The notes: a model not told the origin generated them from the sequence alone. A stretch of DNA of 5,810 nucleotides from Spirochaetales bacterium (GCA_023136785.1 JAGLQP010000138.1:1-5810); one strand, 5' to 3'; shown: positions 1-5,621, counted from the stretch's first letter. Translations and numbers: made by a program.

Positions 1-158
1 ATGAAGACATCCCACGACGGAATCGTCTCGCTGTTGCGGTCGATTTCCACCCCTTCTTCCATATAGGCGATGGTTCCGATTTCCGCCTGAGCTGAAACGT
101 ACAATACCGGGATTAGAACCAGGGAAAGTACAATACATCCAATCTTCACGACCTTCAT
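1..158 (-). CDS. Exported protein, N-terminal part only, probably FecR-domain type
   Basis: This is the first 52 codons of a gene that runs off the left edge. It starts at the ATG at 158-156, which is preceded by a very strong ribosome binding site. The protein opens MKVVKIGCIVLSLVLIPVLY, a basic start and a hydrophobic core. A likely signal peptidase I site follows at VSA/QA near residue 23, so the product should be exported across the inner membrane. The mature start, AEIGTIAYMEEGVEIDR, resembles the opening strands of FecR-domain proteins, which usually begin with a short G-x-[IV] strand, an E-G turn and a 'v.i.R' strand. In spirochaetes, stand-alone FecR-domain exported proteins are common and are not necessarily linked to iron uptake. 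The gene is third in the leftward operon after the SPL-like gene, with a 16-bp gap. The coding call and signal peptide are seen directly; the FecR assignment is inferred from a short stretch and could be wrong. Confidence 0.7.
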   Translation of the reverse strand, partial: MKVVKIGCIVLSLVLIPVLYVSAQAEIGTIAYMEEGVEIDRNSETIPSWDVF

Positions 159-166
159 AACTCAAA

Positions 167-174
167 CCCCCTCC
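167..174 (-). promoter_or_regulatory. Strong ribosome binding site abutting the upstream stop codon
   Basis: On the minus strand the sequence GGAGGGGG lies 8 nt before the ATG at 158. It directly follows the TAA stop (177-175) of the SPL-like gene, whose last two A residues extend it to AAGGAGGGGG. Ribosomes finishing the SPL-like gene would stop on this site, which supports translational coupling and one operon. It also fixes the start of the exported protein. Confidence 0.8.
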
Positions 175-1245
175 TTAAACACTTCCTGCCTGTTTAAATA
201 TAGCACGTAATTCCTCAATTTTACCGGGGACTTGGCCAAAAACGTTTCGCCAAACCGCGGGACTTTCCATGCACATATATATTGGGACGGCGAAGCGCTT
301 GCTCAACTCCCCGTACAGAGTGTGGTAGATGTCGCTGCGAATCTTTTGAGGATAGCGAAACTTACCGTCCCGGCAGGGCACAAATTCCTCGTAGAGAAAC
401 GGTTGGTCTCCCAGTTTTTCCTTCAACGCTGGTGTGTAGCGCATCGTTCCCAGACTGATCCAGGCGATTCTGTCGGCGGGGAACTCGGCAAGGGCGGCTA
501 CGAGCCGGAGATACTCTTCATTCCAGTTGTCGGAGAGAAAGACAGGATCGAAATGAAAAGCGAGATTGTATCCGCTGGTCAGGACCTTCCGGGCCGCTTC
601 GAGGCGCTCATCAAGGCTGCTGGCTCGAGGTTCGAAGGCTTCGACATGGTGCTGCGGATTTAGAGAAAATCCGATCACTGCGTTTCCCTTCTCCTCGATA
701 TCCAGGAGATGGTCGACGAAGTGTGTCTTGGTTTTCAGCTCGAAGTAGACGTTGGCATAGGTGGAAAGGCCGGTGATGAACGGCTCGGAGAGGCCGAAGA
801 GGGGATCGAGGAGCAGGGAGTCTCCGACCTCGCCGGTTCCCGCTCGTAAGGTGATATCCGGATTCTCCCGGGCCAGTTCCTGCAGCCGGGCGATGGATTC
901 TTCCGGTTTCAGGTACACCGTCAGAGGGGAGAAGTTCAGGTAACTCTCCATGATGCAGTATCCACAACCCAGAGTGCATCCCAGGTACAGATCCACGGTG
1001 ATGTAGTTGCAGCACAAATGTCCATTGGATCCGGGGCAGCGGGTGACTGTTTGTCCCCGGGGGCTTCCTACGAAAAGGGTGTGCCGGTTCAAATCCTTCT
1101 GAGGGATTTCCTGCCTGTCCTTTAGAGTGTGCACGGGAACCTCGGGAAGCCGCCGCAGCGCCCTTTGCAGATAGGGGGAATCCGCCACGCCTTCTTCCAC
1201 GTACACCCTATGGATCAGATCAGTGTAGTAGCTCGAAGAGGGCAT
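175..1245 (-). CDS. SPL-like radical SAM protein (spore photoproduct lyase family)
   Basis: A 356-residue cytoplasmic radical SAM protein of the spore photoproduct lyase family, close to the roughly 340 residues of Bacillus SplB. The cluster motif C-x3-C-x2-C is at Cys90, Cys94 and Cys97 (CTLGCGYC). It is preceded by a CPGSNGHLCC segment (residues 70-79), seen in the SPL-like branch of non-sporulating bacteria. Further family blocks are RAGTGEVGDS (134-143), FELKTKT (168-174), FHFDP (230-234), AWISLGTMR (261-269), DGKFRY (293-298) and YMCMES (323-328). True SPL splits the 5-thyminyl-5,6-dihydrothymine dimer using a 5'-deoxyadenosyl radical, with Cys141 as hydrogen donor. Here the matching segment, AGTGE, has no cysteine, so the substrate or mechanism may differ. 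The open frame extends to 1341, but the ATG at 1245 has a good ribosome binding site and overlaps the upstream gene by only 26 bp. With this start the cluster cysteines fall on the numbering of Bacillus SplB. The family is secure; the reaction is not. Confidence 0.92.
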   Translation of the reverse strand: MPSSSYYTDLIHRVYVEEGVADSPYLQRALRRLPEVPVHTLKDRQEIPQKDLNRHTLFVGSPRGQTVTRCPGSNGHLCCNYITVDLYLGCTLGCGYCIMESYLNFSPLTVYLKPEESIARLQELARENPDITLRAGTGEVGDSLLLDPLFGLSEPFITGLSTYANVYFELKTKTHFVDHLLDIEEKGNAVIGFSLNPQHHVEAFEPRASSLDERLEAARKVLTSGYNLAFHFDPVFLSDNWNEEYLRLVAALAEFPADRIAWISLGTMRYTPALKEKLGDQPFLYEEFVPCRDGKFRYPQKIRSDIYHTLYGELSKRFAVPIYMCMESPAVWRNVFGQVPGKIEELRAIFKQAGSV

Positions 1246-2131
1246 CCAGTCGTCCTTCCAGGGAGTGAAGTGTGCCGAGTTTGCGGGCGAACGTCTTGGC
1301 ACTGATGAATTCAAATTCAACGGAAAATGCGTCTCCTTCAAAATAGGGGGGAGGTTTCAACTGCACGCCGCTGCCCTGCAGCAAGTCCTGTTCCAGGGCA
1401 GCGAAACTCTGTTCCATAGCGGTAAGTGCGGGGAAGCGGAGACGATGGATCTTTTCAACGGGATGTTCAGCCTGCAGCGCAGCCTCGGTTTCCGCGATGA
1501 CGTCCCGGTCGGACAGGTTTTGCTTTCGACTGACCTCAAACAGTTCGCTGAGAAACTGGCGGCGCTGGCTATAGGTCAAGCCACTGCTGCTGAGCTGATG
1601 GAATACACCCGCAGGCAGGCTCTGTACCCGGGCTGCGGTTTTCAAGTCGATCTGTCCCTCGGCGACCAGGTCTTTCAGCGCCTCAGGCAGAGCCGCAAAA
1701 GTACCGATTTTGACGGCGAGTTGAGGATCCCGGCGGTCCTCTATCAGGAGACTCAGCTCGGTCAGAGGGTCGATCACAGCGGCGGACAAAGATCCGCCGG
1801 CGGGCGGAACCGACTCCAGGAAACGCAGCATGTTTTCCTTCTCAGGCCAGCTGAAGTTGCCTGCCCGGTTTTCAAGTTTCAAGGCCAAGGACAGCATCTC
1901 ATGGCGCGGGCAGGAGGGGATAACCAGGCAGCTCAATTGCCGCAATCCCTGGCTTCGGGCAGTGCGCAGAATCTCATATCCCCAGATAAGGATGCCCGAA
2001 CAAATCGGCAATGATGGATGTAGTCCTTTTGCAACGAGCCCCGGCAATGGCGCTTGCTCCGGAGTAAATATATCGAGTTTCCCGCTCAGGGCATCGATCT
2101 CGGCGAGAGTGAGGACCTTAAATCCTACCAT
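1220..2131 (-). CDS. ParB-like protein paired with the SPL-like gene
   Basis: A 303-residue cytoplasmic protein with no signal peptide or membrane segment. Residues 36-72 read like the core of a ParB/Srx N-terminal domain. They run from a GLHPSLPI segment, matching the 'G-l-x-P-i' of ParB, through an ILIWGYEILRTARSQG block, to the closing LSCLVIP strand. The block GYEILRTARSQG (51-62) aligns with ParB box II (GERRxRAAxxxG), keeping G51, R56, A58 and G62 but losing the central E-R-R. A helical region at about 150-214 (ALKDLVAEGQIDLKTAARVQ onward) resembles the ParB/KorB DNA-binding part. The C-terminal 70 residues, with a PPPYFEG segment, match nothing I know. There is no parA nearby, so chromosome segregation is unlikely. 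The gene leads the operon and overlaps the SPL-like gene. The start is uncertain: ATG 2131 has no ribosome binding site, while an in-frame GTG at 2236 has GGAG 9 nt upstream but would add 35 residues with unlike codon use and run into the divergent gene. Confidence 0.75.
   Translation of the reverse strand: MVGFKVLTLAEIDALSGKLDIFTPEQAPLPGLVAKGLHPSLPICSGILIWGYEILRTARSQGLRQLSCLVIPSCPRHEMLSLALKLENRAGNFSWPEKENMLRFLESVPPAGGSLSAAVIDPLTELSLLIEDRRDPQLAVKIGTFAALPEALKDLVAEGQIDLKTAARVQSLPAGVFHQLSSSGLTYSQRRQFLSELFEVSRKQNLSDRDVIAETEAALQAEHPVEKIHRLRFPALTAMEQSFAALEQDLLQGSGVQLKPPPYFEGDAFSVEFEFISAKTFARKLGTLHSLEGRLDALFELLH
1253..1259 (-). promoter_or_regulatory. Ribosome binding site that sets the SPL-like start
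   Basis: GGAAGGA on the minus strand lies 7 nt before the ATG at 1245, inside the 3' end of the ParB-like gene. It favours this start over the one at 1341, which would give a 122-bp overlap. The TGA of the upstream gene (1222-1220) lies just past the new start, the classic arrangement for coupled translation. Confidence 0.75.
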
Positions 2132-2137
2132 GAGCCT

Positions 2138-2166
2138 AGAGTAGCAAAGTCTGAAAGCTTTTCCAA
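2138..2166 (-). promoter_or_regulatory. Possible promoter of the ParB-like/SPL-like operon
   Basis: On the minus strand TTGGAA (2166-2161, 4 of 6 matches to the -35 consensus) is 17 bp from TACTCT (2143-2138, 3 of 6 to the -10). The -10-like box ends 6 nt before the ATG at 2131, so transcription would begin at or next to the start codon. That would explain why this ATG has no ribosome binding site. The match is weak and could be chance. Confidence 0.3.
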
Positions 2167-2208
2167 GAGCAGCCGTATACCCTTCAGGCAAAAGCGCCGA
2201 TAGATTCA

Positions 2209-2694
2209 ATGATGAATCGATTCTGCCTCTCCTCACGTCGGTTTGCTCCGATGTGTCTGTATCTGCTCGTCTCTATGCTTATCGTTCCGGTTTGCACAAA
2301 CGCCGAAGTCGTTCCTGTGCGGCCGGCTCTGCATTGGGCAGCGGAAAATGGGCTCGTTGATATTGCGGCACTGCTCATCGAGCAGGGAGCCGATCCGAAC
2401 AAGACGGACCATTTCGGCAACACGGCCCTTCACCTTTCCCTGGGCTACCCCGATATGGTACGGCTTCTTCTGGAAAGCGGGGCCGATGTGAATGCAAAAA
2501 ACGCCCTCGGAAACACTCCGCTTCATCTATCGGTCGCGGATAAACGTGTGGTGGAAGTTCTTCTGGCCGCAGGGGCACAGGTAAATGCGCGAAACGGTCT
2601 GACTAAAACTCCGCTCCACTATGCCATGCGGCAAGGCACCTCTCCGTACAACCTGTCTATCGTAGAAACCCTCATCCTGGCCGGGACCAAGTAG
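2209..2694 (+). CDS. Small exported ankyrin-repeat protein
   Basis: A 161-residue protein. Residues 1-32 form a signal peptide: basic n-region (R4, R10, R11), hydrophobic core CLYLLVSMLIVPV, and a likely cleavage after T-N-A at residue 32. Cys29 could in principle be a lipobox cysteine (IVPVC), but signal peptidase I cleavage fits better. The mature part is almost entirely ankyrin repeats, starting near residues 37, 71, 102 and 132, with the usual T-x-L-H helix caps (ALHWAAENG, TALHLS, TPLHLS, TPLHYAM) and G-A-D-x-N turns. The last repeat is incomplete. Ankyrin repeats bind other proteins, so a periplasmic or envelope binding partner is likely, but none is visible. The gene starts at a double ATG (2209 and 2212) with no clear ribosome binding site. 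It is divergent from the ParB-like gene (77-bp gap) and convergent with the radical SAM gene at 2753. It appears to be transcribed alone. Confidence 0.9.
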   Translation: MMNRFCLSSRRFAPMCLYLLVSMLIVPVCTNAEVVPVRPALHWAAENGLVDIAALLIEQGADPNKTDHFGNTALHLSLGYPDMVRLLLESGADVNAKNALGNTPLHLSVADKRVVEVLLAAGAQVNARNGLTKTPLHYAMRQGTSPYNLSIVETLILAGTK

Positions 2695-2716
2695 GGGGCC
2701 CGTTTCGGCGGAACGC

Positions 2717-2744
2717 GGCCAGGGGCGCCCGGCCAGGGGCGCCC
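2717..2744. repeat. Two tandem copies of a 14-bp GC-rich unit
   Basis: The unit GGCCAGGGGCGCCC occurs twice without a gap (2717-2730 and 2731-2744), followed by GGCAGG, a partial third copy. Each unit holds the 8-bp palindrome GGGCGCCC. The repeat lies between the stop codons of two convergent genes and looks like a slippage or small intergenic duplication. Confidence 0.9.
2723..2744. terminator. Possible bidirectional hairpin between convergent genes
   Basis: The palindromes at 2723-2730 and 2737-2744 can pair with each other as an 8-bp all-GC stem with a 6-nt loop. The symmetry works on either strand, as expected for a stop shared by the ankyrin gene and the leftward radical SAM gene. No T-run follows on either side, so it is not a standard intrinsic terminator. 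Confidence 0.35.
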
Positions 2745-2752
2745 GGCAGGGT

Positions 2753-4039
2753 TCAGGCTCTGAGATCCAAGCAGGGGTTGAAATAGCCGAAACGGAGGTC
2801 GGGAAACCGACTCCCCAGAATCTCCAGCACTCGGGGAAGACCCAGCACTGCTCCATCAGGTTCGAAACGAATACGCTCCAAGTACCACTCCGGATCGATG
2901 TTCAAGTTTCGCATCTGGATGAGATCGATCCCTGTCTGATCGATCAATTCGCTCAGCGCTTCCAATTCGGGACGTTCATCCGTGAATCCGGGAAGTATGA
3001 AGTAGTTTAAGCTGACGAACCCTCCCAAGCTCTTCATGACCCGAACCGAGGCTTTGACCGCATCGAAGTTGTAGCCTTGAGGTGTGTAATAGCGCTGATA
3101 GTACTGCGGACGGCAGGAATTGAGGCTGACCCGGATGCTGTCCAAACCGGATTCTCGAAGCAACCCGATACGTTCGGGGAGGCTGGCGTTGGTGTTCATA
3201 TTGATCGTGCCCCGGTTGGTGGCGGCGCGAATCATATGGATCGATCGGGCGATCGTCTCGGCCTGAAGCAGGGGTTCTCCTTCGCAGCCCTGACCGAAGC
3301 TGACCACAGCCCGAGGGGCACTCCGCAGATGGGGAACGGCCACACCGGCGATCTCCTCTGCGGTGGGGACAAAACGGATCCGCTCCTGAGTAGCGCAAAT
3401 ATCGCTCTGCTCCTGAAGGCTGATGCAGCCGAGACAGCGTGCATTGCACGCAGGGGAGGTGGGTAACGGTGCTTCCCATCGCTCGAGGAAGTAATTCTTC
3501 GCAGCAGGGCAGCCGGAGCCCAGGGCGCAGTTGCCCAGATGTTGTACGAGACGGTTACCCCTCTGAGCCCGCATCTGTCGGCGAGCGTTGGCTTCGACCC
3601 GGGCCGGATCAAATCTATCGCTGTCCTGGCGGGGATCGCTGTCGATGCGCAGAACAGCCACAACGAACCCGTTATCGAGCCAGCCCACGGCGGTATAGGC
3701 GAACAGTGGAAGAATCGCGGCTCCCGGTGACCTCTGGTAGGCTGCGGAAAAGATCTGGGTGTGGGCTGGAGCGACGAAAGCAGCTACTGCTTTGATATGA
3801 GGGCTGCCGGTGTAGGGGTCCTGGTCGAGAGTTCGTATTCCGACTGTGTTGGGGTCGTAGCCCACAGGCAGACGCCCCGGTAGTTGAAACAGCTCGCTGC
3901 CGGCCGGAAGAGGTATCCAGTCTCCCGGTGAAAGACGTTCAAATCGGCCGGCACTCGCGCCGACCATCTCCATCTCGGGAAAATCGATGATATTGCCCGT
4001 TTCATCGGCAAAGACGAGGGACGGAACTTTTGCACTCAT
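2753..4039 (-). CDS. Radical SAM protein of unknown function with an N-terminal domain
   Basis: A 428-residue cytoplasmic radical SAM protein. The 4Fe-4S motif C-x3-C-x2-C is at Cys198, Cys202 and Cys205 (CNARCLGC). It is followed by a SAM-binding block, SFGQGCEGEPLL (247-258), in which CEGEP stands in for the usual GGEP, then RGTINMNTNAS (276-286), IRVSLNS (302-308), LPGFTD (349-354) and QMRNLNIDP (375-383). Residues 1-180 are a separate N-terminal part with an IPLPAGSELFQLPGR-type stretch (42-56) and a second cysteine pair, Cys171 and Cys177 (CALGSGC), that might bind a metal. I recognise the layout as a conserved radical SAM group of unknown reaction, not SPL, BioB, MiaB or an SPASM maturase. 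The C-terminus ends soon after the barrel, with one more cysteine, Cys423. The frame extends to a TTG at 4090, but the ATG at 4039 fits the conserved N-terminus (VPSLVFADETGNI) better. Neither start has a clear ribosome binding site. The gene appears monocistronic. Confidence 0.88.
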   Translation of the reverse strand: MSAKVPSLVFADETGNIIDFPEMEMVGASAGRFERLSPGDWIPLPAGSELFQLPGRLPVGYDPNTVGIRTLDQDPYTGSPHIKAVAAFVAPAHTQIFSAAYQRSPGAAILPLFAYTAVGWLDNGFVVAVLRIDSDPRQDSDRFDPARVEANARRQMRAQRGNRLVQHLGNCALGSGCPAAKNYFLERWEAPLPTSPACNARCLGCISLQEQSDICATQERIRFVPTAEEIAGVAVPHLRSAPRAVVSFGQGCEGEPLLQAETIARSIHMIRAATNRGTINMNTNASLPERIGLLRESGLDSIRVSLNSCRPQYYQRYYTPQGYNFDAVKASVRVMKSLGGFVSLNYFILPGFTDERPELEALSELIDQTGIDLIQMRNLNIDPEWYLERIRFEPDGAVLGLPRVLEILGSRFPDLRFGYFNPCLDLRA

Positions 4040-4045
4040 AGAGCG

Positions 4046-4074
4046 ATCATAACAGGAACAAACACCCTTGTTCA
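4046..4074 (-). promoter_or_regulatory. Candidate promoter giving a leaderless radical SAM transcript
   Basis: On the minus strand TGAACA (4074-4069, 4 of 6) is separated by 17 bp from TATGAT (4051-4046, 5 of 6). Only 6 nt separate the -10 box from the ATG at 4039, so the mRNA would begin at the start codon. This agrees with the missing ribosome binding site and supports the 4039 start over the TTG at 4090, which lies upstream of this promoter. Confidence 0.45.
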
Positions 4075-4098
4075 CCCGATACGCTTTCAATACTTAAC

Positions 4099-4127
4099 TT
4101 GACGGGGTAGAGGGGGAGTGCTACTAT
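4099..4127 (+). promoter_or_regulatory. Sigma-70-type promoter of the LysM lipoprotein gene
   Basis: TTGACG (4099-4104, 5 of 6) and TACTAT (4122-4127, 4 of 6) are spaced by 17 bp. Transcription would start near 4134, leaving a leader of about 40 nt that contains the ribosome binding site. TATATT at 4125-4130 is an alternative -10, but its 20-bp spacing is poor. Confidence 0.6.
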
Positions 4128-4138
4128 ATTTTGTAGCA
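4119..4138. repeat. Inverted repeat over the -10 region, possible operator
   Basis: TGCTAC (4119-4124) and GTAGCA (4133-4138) are perfect 6-bp inverted arms around an 8-nt AT-rich centre. The repeat covers the -10 box and the expected transcription start, where a dimeric repressor would block the LysM gene. As the start would be near 4134, it would not form a hairpin in the mRNA. No regulator gene is visible in the window. Confidence 0.4.
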
Positions 4139-4163
4139 ACGACAAAGTTGAAGCCTTCCGCAT

Positions 4164-4170
4164 GAGGGGG
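4164..4170 (+). promoter_or_regulatory. Ribosome binding site of the LysM lipoprotein gene
   Basis: GAGGGGG lies 5 nt before the ATG at 4176 (8 nt if GAGG is taken as the core). It fixes the start and agrees with a normal lipoprotein signal peptide beginning MAKK. Confidence 0.75.
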
Positions 4171-4175
4171 AAAAG

Positions 4176-5621
4176 ATGGCAAAGAAATTATTGGTCTTGC
4201 TGATGATCGTTGGAGTGGTTGCCTTTCTCGTGAACTGTAAAACAACTCCTGAGGAGACGGTAGAACCCGTGGTTGAGGAAACACCGGAGGAAACTCCAGA
4301 AGTAGTGAAAGCTCCAGAGGAGAAGCCCGAGGAAAAGCCTGAGGTAAAGCCTGAGGTAAAGCCTGAGGAAAAACCAGCTCCTGTCACAGACGGAGAGATA
4401 CGACAGGCTCGCAACGCAATCGCCCGGGCTCGGGAAGCGGATGCGGACTACTACGATCCCACAACCTTGAAACAGGCGGAAGATGCCTTGAATGCAGCGC
4501 TTCTTGCCCGGAGGTCCGATCCGACTACGGCTCGTAAGCATCTTGCTCGCACAATCGAGAGAGCCAACACGGCCTTCGACAACTCCGTCGCCAAGGCTGC
4601 CCTGGAGCTGGCGGAACGGGCCGAACGTTTGAACAAACAGCTTCTGGCAATTAGCGCAGACAAGTTCCTCCCATCCGAATACAACGCTGCGGTTGCGGGA
4701 GTACCGGAGACGCAGAAGCTGTTTTCTGATGGAAAACTGGTAGAAGCTAGAGAGCAGGCGTATACAACCCTCGCGGATATGTCCAACCTCCTGGAGCGAC
4801 TGCGGGAACGCCAGCGCTGGATTGATATACTGAGGCGGGATATCAATCAGTACCTGAAGGAGGCGGAGGAGCTCGACGCCCATGTACGTGCACCTTTGAA
4901 GTTCCAGAGGGCTAATGGATTGTATCTCGAGGGAATCGAAGCCTACCAGAAGTATCAACTCTTTGAAAGTGAAGAGCTCCTGGGTAAGGCTCGGGAAGAG
5001 GCACTTGCCCTAATTCGGCTGGCCAAGAGCTCGAGTGAAGAGCAGAAGAAGAAGGCCCAAGCTCTGATGATGGACGTGATGAAGGATCTGGAGGAGGCTT
5101 CGGATTTGACCGTGGTCACCGACGACGGAACTCTGATTATACCGGAGGACTGGTCCGGCGAGGAGTTCATCGAGGAAACCGTTGACGAGGACGACGACCA
5201 GTCCTTGTTGAGTCCTCCCGACCTCCGCCTACCGGCGGAGCGGGTCTTGATCCCCGAAGGAGCCTTCGTTGCAGTACTCGGGGATGCGGTGGAAGAGAAT
5301 CTGCTCGCGCAGGCCAAGGAGCTGTGGAAACAGGGTGTGGTTGAATGGAATGACGGCAATTACAGTCTGGCCGAAGAGTACTTCAATGAATCCAGAAAAC
5401 TGATCGAGGTCTACAAAGTTCAGGCCGTGAATCCGGACTATCCGATCTACGTGGTACGCCTAATTCCGGATCGCCGCGACTGTCTGTGGCGGATCGCCGA
5501 GTACAACTACATCTATTCGAATCCCTACATGTGGCCGAAGATCTGGAGGCGCAACCGCAAGCTCATCCAGCACCCCGACCTGATCCACCCGGGTTGGAAG
5601 CTGGTCATTCCACCGAAGTAG
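4176..5621 (+). CDS. LysM-domain envelope lipoprotein
   Basis: A 481-residue exported lipoprotein. Residues 1-20 are a signal peptide ending in FLVN-Cys21, a permissive lipobox typical of spirochaetes, so the mature protein should be lipid-anchored at Cys21. Residues 22-72 are an acidic Pro/Glu/Lys linker that includes KPE[EV] repeats. Residues 73-310 are almost wholly helical, rich in Ala, Glu, Arg and Leu, and look like stacked TPR-like or coiled-coil helices. An acidic stretch follows (EEFIEETVDEDDD, 329-341). Near 372-415 a further helical hairpin (AKELWKQGVVEWNDGNYSLA) resembles a TPR repeat. The end, about 424-479, is a LysM domain: YVVRLIPDRRDCLWRIAEYN, then YMWPKIWRRNRK and PGWKLVIP. 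LysM binds N-acetylglucosamine chains, so the protein probably links a membrane to peptidoglycan. It has its own promoter, ribosome binding site, two stop codons in a row (5619-5624) and a terminator. Function beyond envelope structure is unknown. Confidence 0.92.
   Translation: MAKKLLVLLMIVGVVAFLVNCKTTPEETVEPVVEETPEETPEVVKAPEEKPEEKPEVKPEVKPEEKPAPVTDGEIRQARNAIARAREADADYYDPTTLKQAEDALNAALLARRSDPTTARKHLARTIERANTAFDNSVAKAALELAERAERLNKQLLAISADKFLPSEYNAAVAGVPETQKLFSDGKLVEAREQAYTTLADMSNLLERLRERQRWIDILRRDINQYLKEAEELDAHVRAPLKFQRANGLYLEGIEAYQKYQLFESEELLGKAREEALALIRLAKSSSEEQKKKAQALMMDVMKDLEEASDLTVVTDDGTLIIPEDWSGEEFIEETVDEDDDQSLLSPPDLRLPAERVLIPEGAFVAVLGDAVEENLLAQAKELWKQGVVEWNDGNYSLAEEYFNESRKLIEVYKVQAVNPDYPIYVVRLIPDRRDCLWRIAEYNYIYSNPYMWPKIWRRNRKLIQHPDLIHPGWKLVIPPK
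4323..4376 (+). repeat. In-frame 12-bp repeats coding KPE[EV]
   Basis: Four 12-bp units coding KPEE, KPEV, KPEV and KPEE, plus a half unit KP, lie in the linker after the lipid anchor (residues 50-67). The middle copies are nearly identical in DNA (AAGCCTGAGGTA), which points to recent slippage. Copy number changes would lengthen or shorten the tether without breaking the frame. Confidence 0.85.

Noticed and set aside
232..663. Plus-strand open frame opposite the SPL-like gene
   Set aside because: The opposite strand carries unmistakable SPL family motifs over the same bases, and this frame shows no motif or start signal.
1246..1341. N-terminal extension of the SPL-like protein
   Set aside because: The ATG at 1245 has a well-placed ribosome binding site. 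The extension would overlap the ParB-like gene by 122 bp and has no family similarity.
1265..2014. Long plus-strand open frame opposite the ParB-like gene
   Set aside because: It has no ribosome binding site and no recognisable domain, and it lies entirely antisense to a gene with a coherent fold. It is a by-product of GC-rich codon use.
2174..2181. GTATAC in the divergent gap as a -10 box for the ankyrin gene
   Set aside because: The only -35-like partner (CTGAAA at 2151) is 19 bp away and poor, and GTATAC is self-complementary, so the match carries little weight.
4040..4090. TTG start for the second radical SAM protein
   Set aside because: It lacks a ribosome binding site, lies upstream of the best promoter candidate, and adds a cysteine-containing stretch that does not look like the family's N-terminus.
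4188..4958. Minus-strand open frame opposite the LysM gene, with phenylalanine-rich repeats
   Set aside because: The apparent repeats are the antisense reading of the KPE[EV] repeat. There is no ribosome binding site or domain.
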